Positions 28,401-38,356 of a stretch of DNA of 63,118 nucleotides are shown in pieces. This DNA comes from VAYN01 sp964540905. Lineage in GTDB: Bacteria > Actinomycetota > Thermoleophilia > Solirubrobacterales > 70-9. The position numbers were made by a program, and so were the translations under genes. Where the stretch lies: contig CAZIOS010000015.1 in NCBI GenBank assembly GCA_964540905.1, positions 1-63,118 on the forward strand, in the 5' to 3' direction. The stretch's first letter is position 1. Each line of letters starts with the position of its first letter. The notes under the pieces are model-generated. The model was not told the origin of the DNA, made no database searches, and saw only the letters and a program-made list of their open reading frames with translations.

Positions 28401-29278
28401 GGATCTGGCTGATGGCGGCGCGGCCGCGGACCCTGCCGGCGGCGATCGCCCCGGTCCTGGTCGGCACCGCGGCGGCGATCCAGTGGGTGGGGCAGCTGCC
28501 GCGCTGGGGCGCCTTCCTGGCCGCCCTGGTCGGCTCGATCTTCATCCAGATCGGCACCAACCTCGCCAACGACTACTCGGATGCGCGGCGGGGAGCGGAC
28601 TCCGCCGACCGGCTCGGCCCGGTCCGGGTCACCTCGGCCGGACTGGTGACGCCGCAGCGGGTGCTGCGGGCGACCTGGGTCGCCTTCGCGGTCGCGATCG
28701 CCTGCGGGATCTACCTGGCGACCGTGGCCGGGGTCGTGATCCTGCTGATCGGCGCCGTCTCGATCGCCGCCGGCGTCCTCTACACCGGCGGCCCCCGCCC
28801 CTACGGCTACGCCGGGCTCGGCGAGGTCTTCGTCTTCCTCTTCTTCGGCCTGGTCGCCGTCAACGGCTCCTACTACGTCCAGGTCGAACAGCTCGACGCG
28901 CTGCCGCTGGGGCTCTCGATCGCGGTCGGCTTCCTCGCCACCGCGATCCTCGTCGTCAACAACGTCCGCGACCTCGAGACCGACCGGCGGGCGGGCAAGA
29001 TGACGCTGGCGGTGCGGATGGGCCGCGACAGCGCCGTCAACCTCTACCGGCTGCTGGTGCTCGGCGCCTTCGTCGTGCTGCCGATCTCGCTCGCCGCCGG
29101 CGAAGCCAGCGCCCTGCCGCTGATCGGGCTGGCGGCGCTGCCGCTGGCGCTGAAGCCGATGCGGACGATGAGCAGCCGCCGCGACGGCCCGGCCCTCAAC
29201 GGCGCCCTGGCGGCGACCGGCGCGGTGCTGGCGGTCTACAGCCTGCTGGTCGCCGCCGGCCTGCTGATCTCCAGCTGA
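28397..29278 (+). CDS. menA: 1,4-dihydroxy-2-naphthoate polyprenyltransferase
   Basis: UbiA-family membrane enzyme that attaches the isoprenoid tail to DHNA. 293 residues, about nine hydrophobic helices. First Asp-rich motif NDYSDARRGADSADRLGP; second DLETDRRAGKMTLAVRMGR, both needed for Mg-prenyl diphosphate. ATG overlaps the menB stop by 4 nt, which implies coupled translation. A separate methyltransferase (menG/ubiE) is not in the window. Confidence 0.95.
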   Translation: MRIWLMAARPRTLPAAIAPVLVGTAAAIQWVGQLPRWGAFLAALVGSIFIQIGTNLANDYSDARRGADSADRLGPVRVTSAGLVTPQRVLRATWVAFAVAIACGIYLATVAGVVILLIGAVSIAAGVLYTGGPRPYGYAGLGEVFVFLFFGLVAVNGSYYVQVEQLDALPLGLSIAVGFLATAILVVNNVRDLETDRRAGKMTLAVRMGRDSAVNLYRLLVLGAFVVLPISLAAGEASALPLIGLAALPLALKPMRTMSSRRDGPALNGALAATGAVLAVYSLLVAAGLLISS

Positions 29279-29305
29279 GGCGACGGGCCTGAGAGGCTGT
29301 CGGAG

Positions 29306-30412
29306 ATGAGACTCGCCTCGGTTGAGGTCATCCCCTATGCGCTCCCCTTCCGAGCACCGTACGTGACCGCGCGGGGGACGCTGCAACGGCGGCAGATGGC
29401 GCTGCTGCGACTGCGTGACGAGGAGGGGACGGTCGGGCTGGGGGAAGCGGTGCCGCTGTCGCTGCGCGGCGGCGCCTCGCTGGTCGAGGTGGTGCGGGAG
29501 CTGGAGGCGCTGACGGAGCTGCGCCGGCTCGACGAGTCGGCGCTGGCGGGCGACGTGGCGGCGCTCTCGGCCCCCGCCCGCTGCGCGGCGCTGACCGCGC
29601 TGCTCGACCTCCGCAGCCGCGCCGCGGCGAGGAGCGGCGTCGCCGCGGAAGCGCGCAGGTCATCTCTACCGCCAGGCGGGAGAGATGACCTGCGCTCGGA
29701 GGAGCCGGCGGCGGTGATCTGCAACGCGACGCTGGTCGCCGGCGAGCCGGCGACGGTGGCGGCCGAGGCGCTGCGCTGGGCCGAGGACGGCTTCTCGACC
29801 TTCAAGCTGAAGCTGGGAACCGGCGACGACGCCGGCCAGGTGCGGGCGGCGCGCGAGGCGCTCGGGCCGGCGGCGCGGATCCGGATCGACGTCAACGCCG
29901 CCTGGGGCCTGGAGGAGGCGAAGCGGGCGCTGGCGGCACTGGAGCCGCTGGGGATCGAGCTGGCAGAGCAGCCGGTCTCCTCACTGGATGAGATGGCGGC
30001 GCTCGCGGCCTCGACCTCGATCCCGCTGGCGGCCGACGAGAGCGTCACCAGCGCCGACGATGCCGAGCGCGCGGTCGACGCCGGAGCATGCGCCTACACC
30101 GGGGTCAAGCTCGCCAAGGTCGGCGGGCCAGAGGAGGCGCTGGCGATCGCCGACCTGCTCCCGACCTACCTCTCCAGCGCCCTCGACGGCCCGGTCGGGA
30201 TCGCGGCGGCGGCGCAGGTCGCCCAGACCCTGGCCGCGGGCGAGCGGCCGGAGCGGCTCGAGCTCGCCCACGGCCTCGCCACCCAGCGCCTCTTCGCCAG
30301 CACGATCGCCAGCGTCGAGTGCGAGCTGCGGGGAGATCGGCTGCACCCGCCCCCGGGCCCGGGGCTGGGGGTCGAGATCGACGAGGAGGCGCTGCGGGCG
30401 CACCGCCTCTAG
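29306..30412 (+). CDS. menC: o-Succinylbenzoate synthase
   Basis: Enolase-superfamily dehydratase of the menaquinone route. 368 residues. Catalytic and metal residues are visible: KxK in TFKLKLG, Asp in RIDVNAAW, Glu in LAEQP, Asp/Glu in AADESV, and the second Lys in YTGVKLAKVGG. Residues about 115-130 (EARRSSLPPGGRDDLRSE) are encoded by a perfect palindrome and look like an in-frame insertion between the capping domain and barrel. All active-site residues lie outside it, so the enzyme may still work. Confidence 0.92.
   Translation: MRLASVEVIPYALPFRAPYVTARGTLQRRQMALLRLRDEEGTVGLGEAVPLSLRGGASLVEVVRELEALTELRRLDESALAGDVAALSAPARCAALTALLDLRSRAAARSGVAAEARRSSLPPGGRDDLRSEEPAAVICNATLVAGEPATVAAEALRWAEDGFSTFKLKLGTGDDAGQVRAAREALGPAARIRIDVNAAWGLEEAKRALAALEPLGIELAEQPVSSLDEMAALAASTSIPLAADESVTSADDAERAVDAGACAYTGVKLAKVGGPEEALAIADLLPTYLSSALDGPVGIAAAAQVAQTLAAGERPERLELAHGLATQRLFASTIASVECELRGDRLHPPPGPGLGVEIDEEALRAHRL
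29650..29694. repeat. 45-bp palindromic insertion inside menC
   Basis: Outer arms AGCGCAGGTCATCTCT (29650-29665) and AGAGATGACCTGCGCT (29679-29694) are perfect 16-bp inverted repeats. The 13-nt centre holds CCGCC-A-GGCGG, so almost the whole 45 nt is palindromic. Its length is a multiple of three and it stays open in the menC frame. It resembles in principle the in-frame palindromic elements known from Rickettsia, but is a different sequence. Confidence 0.85.
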
Positions 30413-30422
30413 GTTCTCCTCC

Positions 30423-32174
30423 ATGGACCCGACCAACGCCAACACCGCGCTCGCCTCGGCCTTCGCCGAAGAGCTGGCCCGCGGTGGCCTGCGCCACGCG
30501 GTCGTCTCCCCCGGCTCGCGCTCGACCCCGCTGGCCGTGGCGCTCTGGCGTCAGCCGCAGCTCGAGGTGACGGTGATCGTCGACGAGCGCTCGGCCGGCT
30601 TCTTCGCGCTGGGGGCGGCGCAGGCCAGTGGCGAGCCGGTGGCGCTGCTCTGCACCTCCGGCACCGCCGCCGCCAACTACCACCCGGCGGTCTGCGAGGC
30701 CGACGAGTCGGCCGTCCCGCTGCTGCTGCTGACCGCCGATCGGCCGCCGGAGCTGCGCGGGATCGGCGCCGGCCAGACGATCGACCAGGTCAAGCTCTAC
30801 GGCTCGGCGGTGCGCTGGTTCTGCGAAGTCGGCACCCACGAGGCCGACGACGACGGCCTCCTCCACCACCGCTCGGTCGCCTGCCGGGCGCTGGCGCTGG
30901 CCCGCGGCGAGGCGCGGCCGGGGCCGGTCCACCTCAACCTGCCCTGGCGCGAGCCGCTGGCGCCGCTGCCGGTCGCCGGCGCCGTCACCGCCACCGACCC
31001 GCTGGCCCTGGAGGGACGCAAGGGACGGCCGCTGACCGCGGTGACCCGCATCGACCTCGAGCCCTCCGCCTTCCTGCTCGACGAGGTCGCCGGCCAGATC
31101 GGCTCGGCGATCGCCGGCGTGATCGTCGCCGGGCGCCAACTCGACCCCGAGCTGCGCGAGCCGCTCGCCCACCTCGCCCGCGCGTCCGGCTTCCCGATCC
31201 TGGCCGAGCCGACCTCGCAGCTGCGCTGCGGGCCGCACGACCGCTCCCACGTAATCGCCGCCTACGACCGGCTGCTGCGCGACGAGGGCTTCGCCCGCTC
31301 GGTCGTGCCTGACCTGGTGCTGCGCTTCGGCGAGCTGCCGACCAGCAAGCCGTTGCGGGAGTGGCTGGCGGCCAGCGGCGCCGACCAGATCGTCGTCGAC
31401 CCCGGCGGCGGCTGGAACGAGCCCAGCCGCCGGGCGGCGGCGCTGCTGCGCGCCGACCCGACCGAGCTGGCGGCGGGATGGGCGACGCGGCTGGAAGGGC
31501 TAGGGGGCACCGAACGGGCGCTGCCGGAGCGCTGGCTCGAGGGCGAGGCGGCGGCGCAGGCGGCGCTCGACGCCGAGCTGGAGGACGGCGGCCCGATCGC
31601 CGAGCCGGCGCTGCACCGTGCCCTCGGCCGCGCCCACCGCGACGGCGACCTCGTCTACACCGCCTCCAGCATGCCGATCCGCGACCAGGAGGCCTTCCTC
31701 GCCGCCGGCGAGGGCGATGTCCTCTTCCTCTGCAACCGCGGCGCCAATGGGATCGACGGCCTCGTCTCCTCCGGGATCGGCGCCGCCCACGCCAGCGGCC
31801 GCCCGACGACGGTGATCACCGGCGACCTCGGCCTGCTCCACGACATCGGCGGCCTCGCCGCCCTGCACGGCGTCTCCACCCCGGTCCGGATCGTCGTCAT
31901 CGACAACGACGGCGGCGGCATCTTCAACTTCCTGCCCCAGGCCCAGGCGCTCGGTGCCGAAGAGTTCGAGGCCCTGCTCGGCACCCCGCGCGGCCTCGAC
32001 GCCGCCAAAGCAGCCGCCCTCTTCGACCTCCCCCACCGCCGCCTCGAATCCCTCGCCAACCTTCCCGACGCCCTAGCCGCCGGCACCGGCCTGATCGAGG
32101 TCAAGGTCGACCGCGCCGCCAACGTCGAGCAGCACCGCCGCCTCAGCGCCGTAGTGGCGGCGGCTATTCGCTGA
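30423..32174 (+). CDS. menD: SEPHCHC synthase
   Basis: Thiamine-diphosphate enzyme joining isochorismate and 2-ketoglutarate. 583 residues, normal for MenD. N-terminal HAVVSPGSRSTPLAVAL, ThDP-activating Glu in VIVDERSAGFFALG, and C-terminal ThDP/Mg motif TGDLGLLHDIGGL...VVIDNDGGGIFNFLPQ. Starts 10 nt after menC. Its 3' end overlaps the convergent menF gene by 11 nt. Together with menF it opens the pathway from chorismate. Confidence 0.96.
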   Translation: MDPTNANTALASAFAEELARGGLRHAVVSPGSRSTPLAVALWRQPQLEVTVIVDERSAGFFALGAAQASGEPVALLCTSGTAAANYHPAVCEADESAVPLLLLTADRPPELRGIGAGQTIDQVKLYGSAVRWFCEVGTHEADDDGLLHHRSVACRALALARGEARPGPVHLNLPWREPLAPLPVAGAVTATDPLALEGRKGRPLTAVTRIDLEPSAFLLDEVAGQIGSAIAGVIVAGRQLDPELREPLAHLARASGFPILAEPTSQLRCGPHDRSHVIAAYDRLLRDEGFARSVVPDLVLRFGELPTSKPLREWLAASGADQIVVDPGGGWNEPSRRAAALLRADPTELAAGWATRLEGLGGTERALPERWLEGEAAAQAALDAELEDGGPIAEPALHRALGRAHRDGDLVYTASSMPIRDQEAFLAAGEGDVLFLCNRGANGIDGLVSSGIGAAHASGRPTTVITGDLGLLHDIGGLAALHGVSTPVRIVVIDNDGGGIFNFLPQAQALGAEEFEALLGTPRGLDAAKAAALFDLPHRRLESLANLPDALAAGTGLIEVKVDRAANVEQHRRLSAVVAAAIR

Positions 32175-33552
32175 GGAACGGCAGCAGGGCGCCGAGCTTG
32201 ACCTCGGTCTCGGCCAGCTCGGCGGCGGGATCCGACCCGGCGACGACGCCGACGCCGGCGAAGAGGTGGGCCTCGCGGTCGCGCAGGAGGGCGCTGCGCA
32301 GGGCGACGCAGAACTCGCCGTCCTCGGTCGCGTCCATCCAGCCAACCGGGGCGGCGTACCAGCCGCGGTCCATGCGCTCGAGCTCGGCGATCGTCGCCGC
32401 GGCCTCGGGCCAGGGCTCGCCACCGACGGCCGGGGTCGGGTGCAGCAGCCCGGCCAGCTCGATCGCCGAGTGCGGCTCGGCGAGCTGGGCGATCACCGGC
32501 GTCGCCAGGTGCTGGATGTTCGCCACCTTGACGATCTCCGGCTCCGCCGCCGCCTCGACCCAGACCGCGTGCGGGCGCAGGGCGCGGACGATCCGGCGGA
32601 CGACGATCCGCTGCTCGCGGCGGTCCTTGTCGCTGCGCAGCAGCTGCTCGGCGAGGTGGTCGTCGACGGCCGGGTCGGAGCTGCGCCGGGTCGAGCCGGC
32701 GAGGGCGACGGTGGAGACGCTGGCGCCGGAGCGGCGCACCAAAAGCTCCGGGCTGGCGCCGACGAAGGCCGCCTCCGGGGTGCCGCAGCAGAAGCAGAAG
32801 CAGGACGGGAACTGCTCGCGCAGGGCACCGAACAGCGCCGCCGGATCGTGGGCGGCGCCGGCCTCGACGATCACCTCGCGGGCGAGCACGACCTTGCTCA
32901 GCTCGCCGGCCTCGATCCGCGCCGTCGCCGCCTCCACCGCCGCCTCGAACTCGCGCGGCGGCCGGGCGCTGCGGATGCGCGGCGGCGCGGTCGGGTGCGG
33001 ATCGAGCAGCGGCAGCTCGGCGGCGGGCAGGCCGGCGATGCGGGCGCCCAGCGTCGCCGCGATCGACTCGGCCTCCTCGCCCGGCCCGACAACGGCGTTG
33101 ACGGTGAGGAAGCTGCGCTCGCCGGCGCGGCAGAGCGAGAGCTGCGGCAGGACCAGCGAGCCCGGGCGCAGCGAGGACCAGGTCGAGGATGAGCCGCCCT
33201 CGGGGGCGAAGGCGAAGCCGCCGACCCAGACCGGCCCGGCGCCGGCCGGCAACCCCGGTGGCTCCTCGCGGACGGCGTCGCGGCCTGTTCGCAGGCACTC
33301 CTCGGCGACCTCGGCGAAGCGCTCCTCGCCGCGCGAGGCGGCCTCATGGGCGACGCCGAGGGCGGCGAGGGCGAAGCCGCGGTCGGGCTGCTCCCAGCAG
33401 AACCAGCGCTCGGAGGCCAACCGCGAGGCGAACACCGCCGCGCAGGGATCGACGAGGGCAACCTCCGCGGTGACGCTGACCAGCGTCCGGCGCCCCCGCT
33501 CTATGCCTTCGCGCAGCCGCCCGAGGAGGGTCTCAGTCGCTGCCGCGCGCAA
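32164..33552 (-). CDS. menF: Isochorismate synthase
   Basis: Converts chorismate to isochorismate. 462 residues; the chorismate-binding domain occupies the C-terminal two-thirds: LSKVVLAREV, FVGASPELLVRR, AGSTRRSSDPAVDD, HLATPVIAQL, HPTPAVGGEPWPEA, and FAGVGVVAGSDPAAE. The start is a TTG at 33552, inside the last codons of ilvN (20-nt overlap); no ATG or GTG fits better. It is therefore part of an ilvB-ilvN-menF transcription unit. Anthranilate synthase is less likely given the men context. Confidence 0.9.
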   Translation of the reverse strand: MRAAATETLLGRLREGIERGRRTLVSVTAEVALVDPCAAVFASRLASERWFCWEQPDRGFALAALGVAHEAASRGEERFAEVAEECLRTGRDAVREEPPGLPAGAGPVWVGGFAFAPEGGSSSTWSSLRPGSLVLPQLSLCRAGERSFLTVNAVVGPGEEAESIAATLGARIAGLPAAELPLLDPHPTAPPRIRSARPPREFEAAVEAATARIEAGELSKVVLAREVIVEAGAAHDPAALFGALREQFPSCFCFCCGTPEAAFVGASPELLVRRSGASVSTVALAGSTRRSSDPAVDDHLAEQLLRSDKDRREQRIVVRRIVRALRPHAVWVEAAAEPEIVKVANIQHLATPVIAQLAEPHSAIELAGLLHPTPAVGGEPWPEAAATIAELERMDRGWYAAPVGWMDATEDGEFCVALRSALLRDREAHLFAGVGVVAGSDPAAELAETEVKLGALLPFLSE

Positions 33553-34077
33553 TCGCGATCTCGCCGGTGCGGACCATTTCGACCAGGCCGTGGGGGCGGA
33601 CCATGCGCTCGAAGGCCTCGATCTTGTCGGCCGAGCCGGTGACCTCGATCGTCATCGTGCGGCGGGCGACGTCGACGATCTTGGCCCGGAAGATCTCCGC
33701 GAACTGGATGATCTCGGCCCGGTTCTCGACCGCCGAGGAGACCTTGAACAGCGCCATCTCCCGCGCCACCGTCTCTTCCGGTTCCATGTCGCGGATCTTC
33801 AGCACGTTGATCAGCTTGTGCAGCTGCTTGGTCACCTGGTCGATCGGGTGGACGGCGCCGTCGAGGGTGAGGGTGATCCGCGAGACCGCCGGGTCGTCGG
33901 TCGGCCCGACCGCGAGCGTGTCGATGTTGAAGCCGCGGCGCGAGAAGAGGCCGGCGACGCGCGCCAGCACGCCGGGCTTGTTCTCGACCATGATCGAGAG
34001 GATGTGCTTGCGGCCGCTGAGCTGGCCCGGCACGTGCAGGTCCTCCAGTTTCACCATCTGCGGCGTCCCGGCCTCCA

Positions 34078-34078
<1 letters not shown>
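33533..34078 (-). CDS. ilvN: Acetolactate synthase small regulatory subunit
   Basis: Valine-sensing regulatory partner of IlvB. 181 residues with the N-terminal ACT domain (HILSIMVENKPGVLARVAGLFSRRGFNIDTLAVG) and a C-terminal domain with MALFKVS and TGSADKIEAFERMVRPHGLVEMVRTG. ATG 34078 overlaps the ilvB stop by one base (TGATG). Also called ilvH in some genomes. The 3' end overlaps the menF start. Confidence 0.96.
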
Positions 34079-35775
<1,697 letters not shown>

Positions 35776-35800
35776 CGGACTGGCGATGGTACCAGTGGCG

Positions 35801-36976
35801 CTAGGCGCGGCCAGCAGGCGCTTTGGCCGGGTTCCAGCGGGTGCGGGGGTCGATCGAGGCCTCGATCGCGTTGCCCTTGTAGCGCTCGATCGCGTGGATC
35901 ATCGACTCGACCAGCTCCTCGCCCAGCAGGGTCGGCTGCAGGCCGAGGTCGAGCAGCTTGGTGTGGACCGCGTTGTAGTAGTGCTGCTCCTTCTCGACGC
36001 GGGGGTTCTCGCAGTGCTGGATCTCGACCGCGTAGCCGAGGTGCTCGCCGGCCTGCTTCACCAGCCCGGCCAGCTCGAGGACCGAGAACTGCTCGGTGAA
36101 CTGGTTGAAGACGCGGAACTCGCCGGCCGCGGCCGGGCTCCCCATCGCCAGTTCGACGCAGGCCAGGGTGTCGCGGATGTTGAGGAAGCCGCGGGTCTGG
36201 GTGCCGGCGCCGTAGACGGTCAGCGGGTGGCCGATCACCGCCTGCAGGCAGAAGCGGTTGAGCACGGTGCCGAAGATCTCGTCGTAGTCGAAGCGGGTGA
36301 TCAGGCGCTCGTCGCGCGCCGTCTCCTCGGTCTCGATCCCGTAGACGACGCCCTGGTTGAGGTCGGTCGCGCGCAGGCCCCAGGTGCGGCAGGCGAAGTG
36401 GATGTTGGTCGAGTCGTGGACCTTCGAGCAGTGGTAGAGCGAGGCCGGCAGCTTCGGGAAGGGCAGGGTGTCGCGGCGGCCCTTGTGCTCGATCTCGATG
36501 TAGCCCTCCTCGATGTCGATCTCGGGCTGGCCGTACTCGCCCATCGTCCCCAGCTTGACCAGGTGGCAGTCGGGGACGTGGTCGCGGATCGCGAAGAGCA
36601 GGTTGAGGTTGCCGATCACGTTCGCGTACTGGGTCTCGACCGCCTGCTCGCGCGAGGCCATCGAGTAGGGCGCCGAGGCCTGCTGGCCGTAGTGGACGAC
36701 CGCCTCGGGGCGGGTCTCGGCGACGACGCGTTCGAGGAAGTCGCCGTCCTGGACCGAGCCGACGAAGCTCTGGATCGTCTCGCCGGAGAGCTCCGTCCAG
36801 GCGGCGAGGCGGGCGTCGAGGTCGGCGATCGGCGTCAGCGAGCCGGTGCCGGCTTCGCGGTGCCAGCGGCGGCGGGAGAAGTCGTCGACGATCGCGACCT
36901 CGTGGCCGCGGGCGGAGAACCTGAGCGCCGTCGGCCAGCCGAGGTAGCCGTCGCCACCGAGAATCAGTACTCGCAT
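35801..36976 (-). CDS. sqdB: UDP-sulfoquinovose synthase (SQD1/SqdB type)
   Basis: Extended SDR enzyme making the UDP-sulfoquinovose head group of sulfolipid from UDP-glucose and sulfite. 391 residues. Diagnostic segments: NAD motif LGGDGYLGWPTALRFSARGH, KLGTMGEYGQPEIDIEEG with catalytic Thr/Glu, YHCSKVHDSTNI with Tyr-x3-Lys, and LRATDLNQGVVYG. SqdX/SQD2 glycosyltransferase was not recognised in the window. It precedes ilvB on the same strand and is divergent from a glycosyltransferase (75 bp). Sulfolipid in this organism is inference. Confidence 0.88.
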   Translation of the reverse strand: MRVLILGGDGYLGWPTALRFSARGHEVAIVDDFSRRRWHREAGTGSLTPIADLDARLAAWTELSGETIQSFVGSVQDGDFLERVVAETRPEAVVHYGQQASAPYSMASREQAVETQYANVIGNLNLLFAIRDHVPDCHLVKLGTMGEYGQPEIDIEEGYIEIEHKGRRDTLPFPKLPASLYHCSKVHDSTNIHFACRTWGLRATDLNQGVVYGIETEETARDERLITRFDYDEIFGTVLNRFCLQAVIGHPLTVYGAGTQTRGFLNIRDTLACVELAMGSPAAAGEFRVFNQFTEQFSVLELAGLVKQAGEHLGYAVEIQHCENPRVEKEQHYYNAVHTKLLDLGLQPTLLGEELVESMIHAIERYKGNAIEASIDPRTRWNPAKAPAGRA

Positions 36977-37051
36977 AGGCGCGGCAGGCTACCGCAGAGG
37001 GGCGATGCGGGCGGGTGCTGCGGCGCCTCCGGGCGGCATAGCATCGGGCCG

Positions 37052-38356
37052 ATGGTGAGCACTCTGGCGGCGCGCAACGGGGGTCGGGCGGGCCTCTGCG
37101 CCCTGGTGGCGATCCTGCTGCTGGGGCTGGGCCTGCGGCTCGACAGCGCCTGGCAGGGGCGGGCGCCGGTCTACGACGCCGTCGCCTACGCCCGGATCGC
37201 CGCCAACCTCGACCGTGACCGCGGCTTCACCGCCGGCGCCGCCGCCACCCAGCCCTCGAGCGACTACTCCCCCGGCCTGCCGCTGCTCGCCGCCGGCGCC
37301 TACAAGCTGACCGGCGGCGTCCACGAACGCCTGGTGCGGCTGCTGCTGGCGGCGATCGGCGCCCTCGCGGTGCTCTTCGCCTACCTGATCGGGCGCCGGC
37401 TCGGGGGGCCGCTCGCCGGCCTGATCGGCGCCGGCGCCGTCGCCGTCTACCCGGCGCTGCTCCAGTACCAGGGGATGTTGATGAGCGAGCCGCTGGCCGC
37501 GACCCTGCTGTCTGGCGGGGTCCTGGCCATGTTCTGGGCGGATGACGCGAGACAAGGCCACCCGCTCGTGCGATGGCTGCTGCCAGGCGCCGTGCTCGGA
37601 GCGCTGGCGATGGTCCGGCCGGAGTACCTGGGGGTGGCCCTGCTGCTCGGAGCCGTGGTGTTCGCGAAGGGGGCGAGGGACGATTGGCGCGGCTCGCTCG
37701 CCAAGGCGGCGATCCTGCTCGCCGCGGTCGCGGTCGTCGTCGCCCCCTGGACGGTCCGCAACGCGATCGCGCTGCACCGCTTCGTGCCGCTCTCCACCGG
37801 TGGCGGCCAGGTCCTCTTCGCCGGCACCTACCTGCCCTCGGGCGGCAACCCGGAACGGGTCGGGGCCGAGGTCGTCGCCCGCCACCCTGGGATCTTCGCC
37901 CCCGACGCCGTGCGGCGGCTGCGGCTCGAGCAGATCCTGGCGCGGCTGGCCGCGCACCGCCTCCCCGGCGTGGAAAGCGACAAGGCGCTGGCGCGGATGG
38001 GCCGCGAACAGCTCTGGGACGACGTCTCCGAAGAGCCGCTCGAATACGCCGGCTTCCTCGCCGCCAAGGTCGGCCGGATCTGGTCGCGCGGCCCGCGGGC
38101 GGTGATGCGGGAGCCGCTCTGGGAGGCGCTGCACTGGGCGCTGCTGGCGCTGGGCCTGATTGGCCTCGCCCTGCTCGCCTGGCGGCGGCGCTGGGAGGCG
38201 CTGGTGCTGGGCACCGTCTTCCTCGCGATCACCACCCTCAGCGCCCTGCTCGTCGCCTCGCCGCGACGGGTGCTGGTGATGCTGCCGCTGGTCGCGGCGC
38301 TGGCCGGGGCCGGCGCGGTCTGGCTGCGGCGCCCGGATAGCCTGAGCGACCCTTGA
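37052..38356 (+). CDS. Membrane glycosyltransferase, PMT/ArnT-like (GT-C)
   Basis: 434 residues with about ten hydrophobic segments and a large loop (about 260-350). N-terminal LGLGLRLDSAWQGRAPVYDAVAYARIAANL has the acidic pair after TM1 typical of GT-C polyprenyl-phosphate sugar transferases. Then SSDYSPGLPLL and MVRPEYLGVALL. Acceptor and sugar are unknown. Clearly paralogous to the next gene (shared SxGGGxxLFxGTYLP and KVGRIWSRGP blocks). The stop TGA overlaps the TTG start of the next gene. Confidence 0.75.
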   Translation: MVSTLAARNGGRAGLCALVAILLLGLGLRLDSAWQGRAPVYDAVAYARIAANLDRDRGFTAGAAATQPSSDYSPGLPLLAAGAYKLTGGVHERLVRLLLAAIGALAVLFAYLIGRRLGGPLAGLIGAGAVAVYPALLQYQGMLMSEPLAATLLSGGVLAMFWADDARQGHPLVRWLLPGAVLGALAMVRPEYLGVALLLGAVVFAKGARDDWRGSLAKAAILLAAVAVVVAPWTVRNAIALHRFVPLSTGGGQVLFAGTYLPSGGNPERVGAEVVARHPGIFAPDAVRRLRLEQILARLAAHRLPGVESDKALARMGREQLWDDVSEEPLEYAGFLAAKVGRIWSRGPRAVMREPLWEALHWALLALGLIGLALLAWRRRWEALVLGTVFLAITTLSALLVASPRRVLVMLPLVAALAGAGAVWLRRPDSLSDP

